Counted from the stretch's first letter, positions 1 to 8,835 are shown. The stretch: DNA of 64,000 nt from Planomicrobium sp. CPCC 101110 (GCF_007859395.1 NZ_VOHD01000009.1:279323-343322); one strand, 5' to 3'. The notes: generated from the sequence alone by a model not told the origin. Numbers and translations are program-made.

Positions 1-150
1 CCGCGTAATAAACCCATGTGATTCCCGTGTAACCAAGTTGCGGCCATTATCATCATCAAAAAGAACGGTTTTCCGTCTGGATCTTCCCAAAACCAAAGCT
101 GCATTCAAGCCCGCAGGCCCGCCTCCAATAATTGCGCAATCGTATATCAT
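1..150 (-). CDS. NAD(P)/FAD-dependent oxidoreductase, N-terminal fragment
   Basis: Only the first 50 codons lie in the window; the gene runs off the left edge. The protein opens with MIYDCAIIGGGPAGLNAAL, the dinucleotide-binding GxGxxG-type loop of thioredoxin-reductase-like flavoproteins, and continues to SHGFITR, a stretch typical of the small single-subunit pyridine nucleotide-disulfide oxidoreductase relatives in Bacillales. An AAGGATGG ribosome site precedes the ATG at 150; another ATG at 159 is in frame but too close to that site. Substrate cannot be judged from the fragment. Confidence 0.75.
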   Translation of the reverse strand, partial: MIYDCAIIGGGPAGLNAALVLGRSRRKTVLFDDDNGRNLVTRESHGFITR

Positions 151-253
151 AGCATCCATCCTTCGCGTAAATCGGTTACCTCAAATCTTCCCGCTCTGCT
201 AGCCCATTAAACAAGAACAGCAGCACTCTTCCCATCTTTTTTGAATAGCCCCC

Positions 254-282
254 AAAAAAGCCGCCCCCTTTAGGGAGCGGCT
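254..282 (-). terminator. Intrinsic terminator after hisC
   Basis: On the minus strand a GC-rich stem (AGCCGCTCCC / GGGGGCGGCT) with a TAAA loop is followed by a run of six T. It lies 6 bases past the hisC stop, so hisC transcription ends here. Confidence 0.85.
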
Positions 283-287
283 TCGTA

Positions 288-1400
288 TTATACTTGTTTT
301 GCCAATAATCCGGTCAGCACTTCACCAAAAAATGCATTTTCTTCCGGCGTTCCCACCGATACACGGATGTGTTCCGGCAAGCCCCACGTTTTACCGTAAC
401 GGACAATAACACCCTTTGACATCAACTCTTTATAAATCTTCTCGCCTTCCGGCCCCACATGCGCGAGCACAAAATTGCCCATGCTCTTTGTATACGATAA
501 TCCAAGGCTGTCGAAGATTTTATACAGCTGTTCTCTTCCTGCTTTATTGACCGACTGCGATGCGCGGACATGTTCAGTGTCGCCGATAGCTGCAGTGGCG
601 GCGATCTGGGCAAGACTGTTGACGTTGAACGGTTCCTTCACTTTCAAGATTGCTTGAATGATGAATTCCGGTGCGATTCCGTACCCGACGCGCACACCGG
701 CAATCCCGTATATTTTGGAAAAGGTCTGAAGGGTCAGCACAGGATAACCCGCTTGGATAAATTCAATGCCGTTCGTATAATCCTCATCTTCAGCGAAATG
801 GCTATACGCAGCGTCAAAGACAATAAGCGCCGCTCCATTTACCGCTCTCACCAATTTTTCAATATCCGCTTTTGCTATATAAGTCCCTGTCGGATTGTTT
901 GGTGTACAAATATAGATCAATTTCGTTTTTTCCGTTATCGCCGCGATCAACGCATCGACGTCGTATTGGAAATCTTCCGCAAATGGGACAGGAACAACAG
1001 CAGCCCCCATAATATGAGCTCCGAAATCATATTCACTAAACGACGGCGAAGGAACAATCACTTCGTCTCCCGGCTCAAGAAACGCTTCGGAAATCAAGGT
1101 GATCAATTCATCCGCTCCATTAGTCGGAATAATTTGCTGCGAGGCAACGTTGTATTCTTCGGCAATGGCCTGCTTCAACTTAGAGGCATCTGCATCGGGA
1201 TAGCGGTTCAATTCCGCCAAGCCGTTTCGGATCGCTTCGAGCGCTTTAGGAGAAGGCCCGAGTGGATTCTCGTTCGAAGCAAGCTTGATGACGCGTTCCA
1301 ATCCCAATTCTTTCTGCACTTCCCAAATCGGCTTGCCCGGTGAATAAGGTTCGATTGCGCCTAGCGTTTTGCGCGGTTTGATGTTATTTGTCTGTCCCAT
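288..1400 (-). CDS. hisC: Histidinol-phosphate aminotransferase
   Basis: A 370-residue fold-type I PLP aminotransferase that converts imidazole-acetol phosphate plus glutamate to histidinol phosphate in histidine synthesis; the Bacillus enzyme also serves Tyr/Phe synthesis. Visible marks are ASNENPLGPSP near residue 42, NNPTGT near 168, FDAAY near 195, and the PLP lysine K229 in TFSKIYG with the phosphate-binding GVRVGYG just after. Length fits the family. The ATG follows CTGGAGGAATCATT. In B. subtilis hisC sits in the trp supra-operon; here it is monocistronic with its own promoter and terminator, while trpEG lie 5 kb away. Confidence 0.93.
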   Translation of the reverse strand: MGQTNNIKPRKTLGAIEPYSPGKPIWEVQKELGLERVIKLASNENPLGPSPKALEAIRNGLAELNRYPDADASKLKQAIAEEYNVASQQIIPTNGADELITLISEAFLEPGDEVIVPSPSFSEYDFGAHIMGAAVVPVPFAEDFQYDVDALIAAITEKTKLIYICTPNNPTGTYIAKADIEKLVRAVNGAALIVFDAAYSHFAEDEDYTNGIEFIQAGYPVLTLQTFSKIYGIAGVRVGYGIAPEFIIQAILKVKEPFNVNSLAQIAATAAIGDTEHVRASQSVNKAGREQLYKIFDSLGLSYTKSMGNFVLAHVGPEGEKIYKELMSKGVIVRYGKTWGLPEHIRVSVGTPEENAFFGEVLTGLLAKQV

Positions 1401-1467
1401 AATGATTCCTCCAGAAAACTTGATTTATTTGTTGATAAAAAAGTATGAATATTTGGTTTCATAGGTA

Positions 1468-1495
1468 ATTATAACAGGCAAAAGTTCCAAATCAA
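1468..1495 (-). promoter_or_regulatory. Sigma-A promoter for hisC
   Basis: Reading the minus strand, TTGATT (1495-1490) and TATAAT (1473-1468) are separated by 16 bases. It lies about 68 bases upstream of the hisC ATG. No attenuator or T-box is visible in the leader. Confidence 0.6.
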
Positions 1496-1575
1496 TGCAG
1501 CAAATCGACTTCTTTGGCATTTCCCTCATAAAACCCTCACCAACTGTCACAGTTTTCACTTTATACTCGCTTGCT

Positions 1576-2454
1576 TTATGCCGTTCTTTTCCGCTGGCGA
1601 TTGACCAAGTAGATACTTGTTACAATCAAGGCCAATCCGATAGCCAATGTATAAGTGACCGGCTCGTGCATAAAGGCCGTTCCTGTCAAAACTGCAATCA
1701 ATGGCACCAGGAAAGTGAACGCTGCCACTTTGCTTGCTTCCCCCTTATTGATCAAGTGAAAATAAATAACGAATGCAATCGGGATACCGAATGTTGACCC
1801 AAAGCCCAAACCGATAAGATATGAAAAGTTCCAAGTGATGTCCCCCCAACTTTCCAGCCAAGTCCCGATAGCCGTTAAAATAGCGCCTCCGATAACGAAT
1901 TGCAGCGAAACCATCCACATCGAGTCGACGGTTCCGCTCATTTTTTTAACAAAAACAACTCCGAGAGCCCAACTGATTGCCGCAAGCAACGCGAGAATTA
2001 TGCCTGTGATTGAAAGCGCACCGCCAAAGCTATCGGCGCTTATCACAACAATACCAAGAAAACCGGCAAACAAACCGGTTATTTTGAGGGCCGTCATTGA
2101 TTCTCCCAGCCAAAGCCAGGCAAACACTCCAATCAATACCGGCTGAAAATAAATCAGTACCGAAAACAAGCCGCCAGGCAAGTAATCGAGCCCCATTGTT
2201 TGCAGTCCATAAAAAAGCACCGCATTCAATAACGCAGAAATACAATAAGCACGCCAATTTTCGCGCCACCGGATGCGCTTCCATGAAGGCAGCAGCACAA
2301 GCCCAAGCATAATGCCGCCCAGAAGCGACCGCATCCCCGCAAATAAAATGGGTGGCGTAAAATCGAGCGCCACTTTATAAATAGACCAGCTGATTCCCCA
2401 AATCACAACTAAAAACAGCAGCAAGCCCATTGCACGTGTAAAAATTTTTTCCAT
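1576..2454 (-). CDS. DMT-superfamily EamA transporter
   Basis: A 292-residue protein of about ten membrane segments arranged as two EamA repeats: the first covers roughly residues 10-140 (VIWGISWSIYKVAL at the first helix) and the second 150-285, ending in a basic RQRKRTA tail. Such proteins are drug/metabolite exporters, often of amino acids or their derivatives, in the cytoplasmic membrane. The ATG at 2454 is preceded by GCAGGAGG. It stands alone between hisC and a divergent lipoprotein gene, so no substrate can be inferred from context. Confidence 0.85.
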   Translation of the reverse strand: MEKIFTRAMGLLLFLVVIWGISWSIYKVALDFTPPILFAGMRSLLGGIMLGLVLLPSWKRIRWRENWRAYCISALLNAVLFYGLQTMGLDYLPGGLFSVLIYFQPVLIGVFAWLWLGESMTALKITGLFAGFLGIVVISADSFGGALSITGIILALLAAISWALGVVFVKKMSGTVDSMWMVSLQFVIGGAILTAIGTWLESWGDITWNFSYLIGLGFGSTFGIPIAFVIYFHLINKGEASKVAAFTFLVPLIAVLTGTAFMHEPVTYTLAIGLALIVTSIYLVNRQRKRTA

Positions 2455-2565
2455 TTCAAAGCCTCCTGCATATAATAGGTTCTATTATACAGCCCCACTA
2501 TATTATTTGTATCGCCTTTCCAAGTATGGTTAACTGAAACGAGACAAATGAAGAGGAGATTTTGC

Positions 2566-3303
2566 ATGATAAATAAAATGAAATTCACTTTAGCCCCTTT
2601 TCTCTTATTGTTGACGCTTGGGGCATGTTCAGATAAGGAAGAAGCTGCATCAACAGAAGAAACTGCTCCGGAAACCGAAGTGCAGCAGGATGCCGCAGCA
2701 GAGCAGCCCGCTTCAAAAATGGAGCTGCCGGCCAGCGATGAAGTGGCAGTAGTCGTCAACGGCGAAGAAATTAAAGGCAATATCTATAACAGTGTTGCCC
2801 GCCAGTTGGAATCTTCACTTGCTACGCAAGGCCAGGATACAAGCAGTGCTGAAACTGCGGAACAAGTGAAATCCCAGGCGGTTACAGTGATCGTCGGCAA
2901 CAAGCTCATCATCCAGGATGCCGAAAAAAAGGGCCATAAAGCGGATGAAACTGTTTTAAAAGAGCGTCTTGAAGAAATGAAGGGCAACTTCGAAAGCGAA
3001 GAAGCCATGAACGAAACACTGAAATCGACTGGCTATACAATGGAAGATTTGGAAAACCAGCTTCGCGAACAGCTCGTCTACGAAAGCTATGTGGCGAAAG
3101 AAATTGAAAGCGGCAAAGTAACGGATGCCGAAGTGCAAGAAGCATACGATGGCTTTGTTGAATCGTCGGAACAAGAAGCTCCAGCGTTTGAGGAAATGGA
3201 ACCGACCATCCGCCAGTCCCTTGAACAGCAAAAAACGCAGGATGCGGTATTTGAACGCATTGAAGAATTAAAAAAAGATGCGAAAATCGAAGTGAAAGTT
3301 TAA
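2566..3303 (+). CDS. SurA_N/PrsA-like lipoprotein without rotamase domain
   Basis: A 245-residue exported lipoprotein. The signal peptide ends in a lipobox LTLGAC, placing the lipidated Cys near residue 21. An acidic linker rich in E, A and T (to about residue 60) leads into a helical SurA_N-type chaperone region (VAVVVNGEEIKGNIYNSVARQ and following helices) that ends with a short helix-strand element. No PPIC rotamase core is visible, so this would be a chaperone-like relative of PrsA and not an isomerase. The start at 2566 is chosen because AAGAGGAG stands 7 bases before it; a longer frame begins 18 bases upstream without such a site. Confidence 0.75.
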   Translation: MINKMKFTLAPFLLLLTLGACSDKEEAASTEETAPETEVQQDAAAEQPASKMELPASDEVAVVVNGEEIKGNIYNSVARQLESSLATQGQDTSSAETAEQVKSQAVTVIVGNKLIIQDAEKKGHKADETVLKERLEEMKGNFESEEAMNETLKSTGYTMEDLENQLREQLVYESYVAKEIESGKVTDAEVQEAYDGFVESSEQEAPAFEEMEPTIRQSLEQQKTQDAVFERIEELKKDAKIEVKV

Positions 3304-3305
3304 AC

Positions 3306-3340
3306 AAAAATCCCCAGCGCAATGCTGGGGATTTTTGTTT
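3306..3340. terminator. Bidirectional intrinsic terminator
   Basis: The stem TCCCCAGC/GCTGGGGA is flanked by A5 and T5 runs, so it can end both the lipoprotein gene and the converging small gene; it overlaps the latter's stop codon. Confidence 0.85.
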
Positions 3341-3617
3341 ATAGCTTATCTGCGCAAAATGCCAGCACTTCCGCCTCTTCATCGTCTTCCAGGCCAAATT
3401 CAAGCACGCCGCGCGACAGTTTGTCGGTAAAGTTATAATGGGCAATGCGCGCTCCGTTGTCGTCTGTTGCCAAAATGACGCGCAGCTCAAGGCCGCCCGC
3501 TGTATATAACTCGTCGTCTTCATCTACTTCGATGTCCAGTAAAAATTCATAGCGCTTGCCGACTATGATGCCTGTCGGGTCTTTTAGTTCTTCAAAAATA
3601 TAATTCGTGATTTCCAT
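3339..3617 (-). CDS. Small acidic protein, DUF6509-like
   Basis: A 92-residue, strongly acidic, soluble protein (ITNYIFEELKDPTGI... GKRYEFLLDIEVDEDDELY). It resembles the short Bacillales proteins grouped as DUF6509, sometimes mislabelled pullulanase; I make this match from memory of the N-terminal pattern. No signal peptide, membrane segment or catalytic motif is seen. Start ATG follows GGTGGAGGTGTAACA. Converges on the lipoprotein gene. Function unknown. Confidence 0.6.
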   Translation of the reverse strand: MEITNYIFEELKDPTGIIVGKRYEFLLDIEVDEDDELYTAGGLELRVILATDDNGARIAHYNFTDKLSRGVLEFGLEDDEEAEVLAFCADKL

Positions 3618-3750
3618 TGTTACACCTCCACCCCCTTATTTTAGCCTGTCTCCTTTTTTTTGGATAGCAAAAGGATGAAAACCTCATATGTTTGATAGCT
3701 AAATGGAAGGGAATTATAAAAAAGTCGAACATACAAAGGAGTGGGCATAC

Positions 3751-4398
3751 ATGAACGTACTGGTAATTGGCGCGAATGGGCAAGTGGGACAGAAGGTTGT
3801 AAAGGCATTGGCCGATTCACAGCATGAAGCGACAGCCATGGTCCGCAAAGAAGAACAAATGGAAAACTTGAAAAAATTGGGTGCTTCCCGGGTTGTTCTT
3901 GGCAATCTCGAAGAAGATTTCAGCGATGCATACGAAGGTGTGGATGCCGTCATTTTTGCGGCTGGTTCCGGCGGCTCGACAGGCGCAGACAAAACACTGA
4001 CAATCGATTTATGGGGCGCCGTCAAAGCCGCGAAGTATGCAGAAGAAAAAGGCGTGAAGCGCTTTGTGCAACTTAGTTCCATGGGCTCCGATAATCCGGA
4101 TGCCGGCGGCGAGAAAATGAAGCCGTACCTTGTGGCCAAGCGGACAGCCGACGACTTGCTGCAAACAACTGACCTTGACTATACCATTGTCCGGCCTGGC
4201 GCACTTGCAAATGAAGATGCAGTCGGCAAAGTCGAAATAGCTGAAGATGGATTCCCTTCTATGGAAGGGCGGTCCATCACCCGCGCAGATGTTGCGGCGC
4301 TTCTTGTCGATGTACTCGACAAGAGCAATACCTATTACAGAACTTTCGAAGTGCTGCAAGGCGACACAGTTATCGAAGACGCATTGAAATCGTTGTAA
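3751..4398 (+). CDS. NAD(P)-binding atypical SDR protein (YhfK/YwnB-like)
   Basis: A 215-residue Rossmann-fold protein. The N-terminus MNVLVIGANGQVGQKV carries the GxxGxxG NAD(P) motif of atypical short-chain dehydrogenases; VLGNLEED and VIFAAGSGG follow in the usual places, RFVQLSSMGSD holds the active-site strand, and YLVAKRTAD replaces the YxxxK step. It resembles B. subtilis YhfK, an NAD(P)H-binding protein of unknown substrate. The ATG at 3751 was chosen over an upstream frame because AAAGGAG lies 9 bases before it. Confidence 0.85.
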   Translation: MNVLVIGANGQVGQKVVKALADSQHEATAMVRKEEQMENLKKLGASRVVLGNLEEDFSDAYEGVDAVIFAAGSGGSTGADKTLTIDLWGAVKAAKYAEEKGVKRFVQLSSMGSDNPDAGGEKMKPYLVAKRTADDLLQTTDLDYTIVRPGALANEDAVGKVEIAEDGFPSMEGRSITRADVAALLVDVLDKSNTYYRTFEVLQGDTVIEDALKSL

Positions 4399-4420
4399 CT
4401 GCCAGAACACCTGGGCAAAG

Positions 4421-4452
4421 AAAAAAGAGCGAATGGATTTTCGCTCTTTTTT
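4421..4452 (+). terminator. Intrinsic terminator
   Basis: AAAAAAGAGCGA pairs with TCGCTCTTTTTT around a short loop, 22 bases after the SDR gene stop. Confidence 0.8.
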
Positions 4453-4494
4453 ATGTTACGATAGGCAATACGATAATTAGAGGACGTGATAAAC

Positions 4495-4872
4495 ATGATT
4501 AATATTCAATTGCCAAAAGCGGACGTGACGATTACTCAGCGCAAACAAGAAATCAATGGCGACGAAGCGGTCATCAAACCGATTTACGGCTTCATCGATT
4601 TGCACGAAATTCCGCGCGACAAGGGCGGCATCATCCAGTTTTTCAACCACAGCGGCGAGCTATTGTTTGTCGGGAAAGCCCGCAAACTTCGCCAACGTGT
4701 GAAAAAGCACTTGGAAGATACCGTTTCGCCATTGAAAAACCACCGCGAAGAAATTCACCGCATTTCGGTAACGATTGTTGAAGATCCAATGGAACGCGAT
4801 ATTTACGAGACTTACGTGATCAATACGCAAAAAGCGAAATACAACGTAGACAAAGTGTTCTACAAAGACTGA
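4495..4872 (+). CDS. GIY-YIG-type nuclease domain protein
   Basis: A 125-residue cytoplasmic protein. After about 40 residues comes a UvrC-N-like GIY-YIG domain: GIIQFFNHSG, then ELLFVGKARKLRQRVKKHL with the conserved Arg, and a C-terminal metal-binding Glu within ERDIYETYVI. The first strand reads GIIQFF and FVGKA, so the Tyr residues of the classical GIY-YIG signature are replaced by Phe-like residues. Such proteins are annotated as nucleotide excision endonucleases in Bacillales. The ATG at 4495 is preceded by AGAGGA; a GTG 9 bases upstream is in frame. Confidence 0.7.
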   Translation: MINIQLPKADVTITQRKQEINGDEAVIKPIYGFIDLHEIPRDKGGIIQFFNHSGELLFVGKARKLRQRVKKHLEDTVSPLKNHREEIHRISVTIVEDPMERDIYETYVINTQKAKYNVDKVFYKD

Positions 4873-4899
4873 AAAAGGCACCCTCGGGTGTCTTTTTTA
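4872..4899. terminator. Bidirectional intrinsic terminator
   Basis: GGCACCC/GGGTGTC stem flanked by A5 and T6, shared by the converging nuclease and acetyltransferase genes, and overlapping the last codon region of both. Confidence 0.75.
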
Positions 4900-5319
4900 T
4901 TTAGCCAGCCATTTCTCGAAATAATGGAAACTATGCCCCGCCGGGTGGTCTTCAATTTTGCCGAATTCGCGGAAGCCCATTTTTCTATAGAAGCCTGGAG
5001 CCTGGAAGCTGAACGTTTCCACAATCATTAACCGGCAATTCATTGAACGGGCATAAGCCTCTATTTGCTCCATCAATTGCCTGGCAATCCCCTGTTTCCG
5101 CTCGGCCTCATCCACCCACAAAAAATCGATGTGCATATGCTGCCAATAGATTGTGCCGGTAACACCGCCAATAATCTCTCCCGCATCGTTCCGCGCAATA
5201 AAGCTCATTTGTTCTTTCGGAGATTTCACCGCATCCGATAAGCTAGCCATATTGTGTTCAATGACTTTTGAACGGATGAATTCCCGGTTTTCCTGGATTT
5301 CCTGTTTAGTGATTTCCAC
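4897..5319 (-). CDS. GNAT family N-acetyltransferase
   Basis: A 140-residue single-domain GNAT protein. The acetyl-CoA pyrophosphate loop is visible as RKQGIARQLMEQIEAYA (Q/RxxGxG/A motif A) after the strand IDFLWVDEAE, and motif B as FYRKMGFREFG. The substrate is not predictable. The start is GTG at 5319 behind a strong AAAGGAGGAG site. It converges with the nuclease gene and is transcribed alone. Confidence 0.85.
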   Translation of the reverse strand: MEITKQEIQENREFIRSKVIEHNMASLSDAVKSPKEQMSFIARNDAGEIIGGVTGTIYWQHMHIDFLWVDEAERKQGIARQLMEQIEAYARSMNCRLMIVETFSFQAPGFYRKMGFREFGKIEDHPAGHSFHYFEKWLAK

Positions 5320-5458
5320 TTCTTCTCCTCCTTTTTATAAGCCCTTCTATTCTCTCATTTGTTCTTCAGCTTGTGAACGATGCTTTGAATTTAGGTTTTA
5401 GCGGGTCGCGCAGAAGGGAATAATAACTTAACAAATTCTGTATATTGGGGGAAATTAA

Positions 5459-6313
5459 ATGTTGGCTCATGCAAAAGAATCATCCACCGAGCGATGTGAA
5501 AACGAGTATGCTGCTTTACGCCGCGCCGTTCTCTGCCCTCCGCGTTTTATGGAAATCAAAGAAGTGATCAACGACGTACAGGAAAGTTACAAAGACGAGA
5601 ACATCGATATCGAAAAAGCGATGGTTCAGCATGCCGCATTTGTGGATGCCCTGCAGAGAAATGGAGTAGATACATTATTGATCAAGCCAGTCCCCAAATT
5701 CCCTGAACAAGTTTTCACGCGGGATATCGGCTTTACAATCGGCGAAACAGTTTTTTTGGGGTCCATGGCTTCAGAGATCCGCCAAGGAGAAGAAGAAAAT
5801 TTGAAGCACTTGCTTGAAGATCGCCGCATTCCATTTGAACGGCTTTCAGGCACGCCGATGGAAGGCGGTGATGTGCTGCTGGACCATAACAAAATATTTG
5901 TTGGCATCAGTTCCCGGACATCTGAACAAGCTATCCAGGAACTGCAACAGAAATTGCCGAATCATCATGTATTGCCAATTCCATTCAACGAGAAATATCT
6001 GCACCTTGACTGTGTCTTTAACATCCTGTCTCCTACAGAAGCCCTCATTTTTCCGGAAGCTTTAAGTTCCAAGACCATCAACCAGCTTTCAGAACATTAC
6101 GATTTGATCCGCGTAAACCGCGAAGAGCAGTTTTCTCTCGGTGTGAATGTTTTGTCCATTGGGGACAAGCGTGTTTTCAGCCAGCCGCAAAATGTCGGAG
6201 TCAATCGCCAGCTCGCCTCGCGCGGTTATCAGGTTATTGAGGTCGATTTCTCGGAAATCATCAAATCAGGCGGCGCTTTTCGCTGCTGTACGATGCCGCT
6301 TGTCCGGGACTAA
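5459..6313 (+). CDS. Dimethylarginine dimethylaminohydrolase-like amidinohydrolase
   Basis: A 284-residue member of the guanidino-group modifying (amidinotransferase/arginine deiminase) superfamily. Motifs in order are FTRDIGF near 87, MEGGDVL near 133 (acidic substrate clamp), HLDCVF near 183 with the catalytic His, and GGAFRCCTMPL at the C-terminus with the nucleophile most likely C276. The size and motif set fit DDAH-like proteins that hydrolyse methylated arginines to citrulline, better than the larger arginine deiminases. A GGGGGAAA site precedes the ATG. Monocistronic. Confidence 0.8.
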   Translation: MLAHAKESSTERCENEYAALRRAVLCPPRFMEIKEVINDVQESYKDENIDIEKAMVQHAAFVDALQRNGVDTLLIKPVPKFPEQVFTRDIGFTIGETVFLGSMASEIRQGEEENLKHLLEDRRIPFERLSGTPMEGGDVLLDHNKIFVGISSRTSEQAIQELQQKLPNHHVLPIPFNEKYLHLDCVFNILSPTEALIFPEALSSKTINQLSEHYDLIRVNREEQFSLGVNVLSIGDKRVFSQPQNVGVNRQLASRGYQVIEVDFSEIIKSGGAFRCCTMPLVRD

Positions 6314-6314
6314 C

Positions 6315-6352
6315 AAAAAACCTGGCTCACTATCATGAGCCAGGTTTTTTTG
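6315..6352 (+). terminator. Intrinsic terminator
   Basis: AACCTGGCTCA/TGAGCCAGGTT stem followed by T7, directly after the amidinohydrolase stop; A6 on the other side could also serve the minus strand. Confidence 0.85.
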
Positions 6353-6415
6353 TTTATGGGGCTGATAAATCAGCCAGCATAATTGCAAGCATGCCTGTTT
6401 TTATGCCGTCCGGTT

Positions 6416-7009
6416 CTATCCGTTTACGGCCGCTTTTCGTTTCAAACCGGAAACAAATTCCTTCAGCAATTTTACGCCATCCGGCGTGCCGATGGATTCT
6501 GGATGAAACTGCAATCCGAACACGGGATAATCCCGATGTTTGATGGCCATAATGGAATTGTCATCCGTCGCGACAGCATTCACCTCAAAACATTCGGGCA
6601 GCGTTTCCGGTTCAAGCACGAGCGAATGGTAGCGCATCACCGGCAATGGCTGAGGCAAATGAGCGAACAAGCCTCGGTCGCTGTGTCTGACAGGCGATAC
6701 TTTGCCATGCCGGATAACAGGGGCCTGCACCACATTTCCTCCAAACGCCGCTCCAAGCAGTTGGTGCCCTAAACAAACACCGAGAAGCGGAATCGACTGG
6801 CAGGCTGTTTGGATGAGCTTGATCGATTCCGGCAAAGCATCGGGATGTCCCGGCCCTGGCGATAAGATAATCGCTTCGGGTTTTTTTGCAAGAAGTTCAG
6901 CCACCGTCAAAGCGCCATAACGGACAACTTCCACTTCAACCCCCATTTCGGCAACAGCTTGATAAATATTGTACGTAAACGAATCATAATGATCGATTAG
7001 TAAAATCAT
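6416..7009 (-). CDS. trpG: Anthranilate synthase component II (glutamine amidotransferase)
   Basis: A 197-residue class I glutamine amidotransferase that feeds ammonia from glutamine to component I. The triad is visible: nucleophile C79 in LGVCLGHQLLG and the His/Glu pair in FGLQFHPES near the C-terminus; SPGPGHPD near 50 is the oxyanion loop. It overlaps the end of trpE by 4 bases (translational coupling). In many Bacilli the same subunit also serves aminodeoxychorismate synthase for folate; here the Trp T-box upstream argues for a role in tryptophan synthesis, but dual use is possible. Confidence 0.88.
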   Translation of the reverse strand: MILLIDHYDSFTYNIYQAVAEMGVEVEVVRYGALTVAELLAKKPEAIILSPGPGHPDALPESIKLIQTACQSIPLLGVCLGHQLLGAAFGGNVVQAPVIRHGKVSPVRHSDRGLFAHLPQPLPVMRYHSLVLEPETLPECFEVNAVATDDNSIMAIKHRDYPVFGLQFHPESIGTPDGVKLLKEFVSGLKRKAAVNG

Positions 7010-8346
7010 CCGAACACCTCCGTTAATGAACGTGCTTTATGAAGCGTTTCTTCGTATTCTGCCTGCGGATCAGAGTCGTACACAATTCCCGCACCTGCTT
7101 GCACATGCACCTGCTCGCCTTTCATCACAAATGTCCTGATGGCAAGCGCGACATCCAAGTTGCCATTGAAGCCAAGATAGCCGATGGCGCCTCCGTAAAC
7201 CCCGCGCCGGTCTTCTTCAAATTGCTGGATCAACTGCATGGCGCGGACTTTCGGTGCACCAGATACTGTCCCTGCAGGCAAGCAGGATACCAGCGCATCC
7301 AGCGGGTGCATTGCTTGGTTCAACTGCCCGGTCACTTCAGATACCAGGTGCATAACGTGCTGGTATTTCTCAATCGCCATGAATTTAGGGATGGCGACAC
7401 TGCCAATCTCCGCAACGCGGCCGACGTCATTGCGGCTAAGATCAACCAGCATTTGATGTTCCGCCCGCTCTTTTTCATCGTTCGCCAATTCTGTGGCCAG
7501 CATATTGTCTTCCGCTTCCGTCTTGCCCCGTTTGCGCGTTCCGGCAATCGGATTGGTCACCATCTGCCCGTTTCGTATCGTCAACAAACTCTCAGGAGAT
7601 GCGCCTACGACTGAATAATCATCAAATTCCACAAAAAACTGGTAAGGCGACGGATTCTGCTTGCGCAATTTGCGGTACAGCGTGAACGCATCCCCTTTAT
7701 AGGTTGCGGACAAGCGCTGTGACAGCACCAACTGAAAAACATCGCCTTTGCGGATATGGTCCTTTGCCTGTTCCACTTGCGCACGGAATTTGGCCGCATC
7801 AGTTTCTGATTGGAATTGCAGCGGCTGTTGTTCTTCAAAGTTTGCAGTCTGTTCGGGCAAACTGAGCTCTTTTTCAATTTGATCCACTTTGTCTTCAAAT
7901 GAAAGAATCGTTACATCGTTTTTCATATGATCGAATACAACAATTGTCTCGTATAAATGCAGATGCAAATCCGGCATTTCCAAACTGTTTTTTCTTGGTG
8001 CATCCACCGGTTCATATGCTTGAATCGCATCATATCCGATATAGCCGAGCGCCCCTCCAGTAAACGGCAGCCCTTCCACCTGCGCCTCATATGCCGGCAT
8101 CCGGCTTTTCAGCAGCTCCAGCGGCTTACCGGCAAATTCCGTTTTGCTGCCTGTCCGGTAATCCATTTCGGTCAAGCTATTCCCGGTGCCGATAAAACTT
8201 TTTGACGGATCTGCTCCAATAAACGAATAACGTCCCGAAGCTGTCGTCTTCAGCGAACTTTCCAACAGACATTTCCGGGATCCGGTCAACCGGTTAAACA
8301 CTGCAATCGGCGTTAAAGAATCTCCGTTGATTTTTCTCATCTTCAT
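7006..8346 (-). CDS. trpE: Anthranilate synthase component I
   Basis: A 446-residue chorismate-binding enzyme making anthranilate. The N-terminal half holds the tryptophan feedback pocket marks LLES (27-30) and NPSPYQFF (231-238); the C-terminal chorismate domain shows VGASPESL, NPIAGTRKRG, DLSRNDVGRV and the LPAGTVSGAPKVRAM stretch, where AGTVSGAPK favours TrpE over PabB. The ATG sits 10 bases after GGAG. It is the first gene of a two-gene unit with trpG and lies behind a T-box with a Trp specifier, which supports the TrpE call. No trpDCFBA follows. Confidence 0.88.
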   Translation of the reverse strand: MKMRKINGDSLTPIAVFNRLTGSRKCLLESSLKTTASGRYSFIGADPSKSFIGTGNSLTEMDYRTGSKTEFAGKPLELLKSRMPAYEAQVEGLPFTGGALGYIGYDAIQAYEPVDAPRKNSLEMPDLHLHLYETIVVFDHMKNDVTILSFEDKVDQIEKELSLPEQTANFEEQQPLQFQSETDAAKFRAQVEQAKDHIRKGDVFQLVLSQRLSATYKGDAFTLYRKLRKQNPSPYQFFVEFDDYSVVGASPESLLTIRNGQMVTNPIAGTRKRGKTEAEDNMLATELANDEKERAEHQMLVDLSRNDVGRVAEIGSVAIPKFMAIEKYQHVMHLVSEVTGQLNQAMHPLDALVSCLPAGTVSGAPKVRAMQLIQQFEEDRRGVYGGAIGYLGFNGNLDVALAIRTFVMKGEQVHVQAGAGIVYDSDPQAEYEETLHKARSLTEVFG

Positions 8347-8507
8347 CTCTGCTCATCTCCTTATTGATAAAAAGCGAAAGCGGCCGATTCCTTTCGACAC
8401 GCATAAGACACTCTGGCGAAGCGGCATTTTTATAGCCGGACAGCCGGAGGGGCCGATGCCCCGGGAATCTGGCCGCTGCAGCTGACTTACAAAACCCGCT
8501 GGACATT

Positions 8508-8760
8508 AAAAAAGCCCTCTGCCAGGAACAGAAACATTCCTTAGCAGAGGACGGATTGACCGCGGTACCACCTCACGTTAAAGCTGACACAGCTTTCCCT
8601 TGAATCCCCAGTAACGCGGGGAAAACGGACTCCGCTAATAAAATTTCACGGAATCTCTCATAAGTCCATTCACGCATATTCCCCGCCAGTTTCCACCTGC
8701 CACCGGCTCTCTTTGAGAGGATGATGATGCGCTACTCTTCTTATTCAACGATTTGCTCGG
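8508..8760 (-). ncRNA. T-box riboswitch, tryptophan specifier (UGG)
   Basis: On the minus strand the leader holds the conserved T-box/antiterminator core GGTGGTACCGCGGT (8572-8559), followed by a strong terminator hairpin (8550-8514, stem CCTCTGC/GCAGAGG with T6). Stem I begins near 8745 with AAGAAGAGTAG and GAGAG; its specifier bulge reads GTGAATGGACTT, giving the codon UGG (8668-8666) in the expected GAA-NNN-A context, so uncharged tRNA-Trp should open the downstream genes. The expected link is low tryptophan to trpE-trpG expression. A structured GC-rich stretch of about 160 bases separates the terminator from the trpE start. Confidence 0.93.
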
Positions 8761-8835
8761 CTATGCTCAACTCAACTAGACTTTGGCGATGCCGCTCCCG
8801 GCATCTTCTACCATCCGTCCAAAAAGGTTGACCCT

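Noticed and set aside
570..1343. Long open frame (257 codons) on the plus strand across hisC
   Set aside because: Fully antisense to hisC, with no ribosome site and no domain; coding pattern explained by hisC codons.
5459..6313. Arginine deiminase assignment for the amidinohydrolase
   Set aside because: At 284 residues it is much shorter than bacterial arginine deiminases; motif spacing fits DDAH-like enzymes better.
7006..8346. Aminodeoxychorismate synthase (PabB) identity for the component I gene
   Set aside because: LLES, NPSPY and AGTVSGAPK plus a UGG T-box all favour TrpE; a secondary folate role of the shared amidotransferase remains possible.
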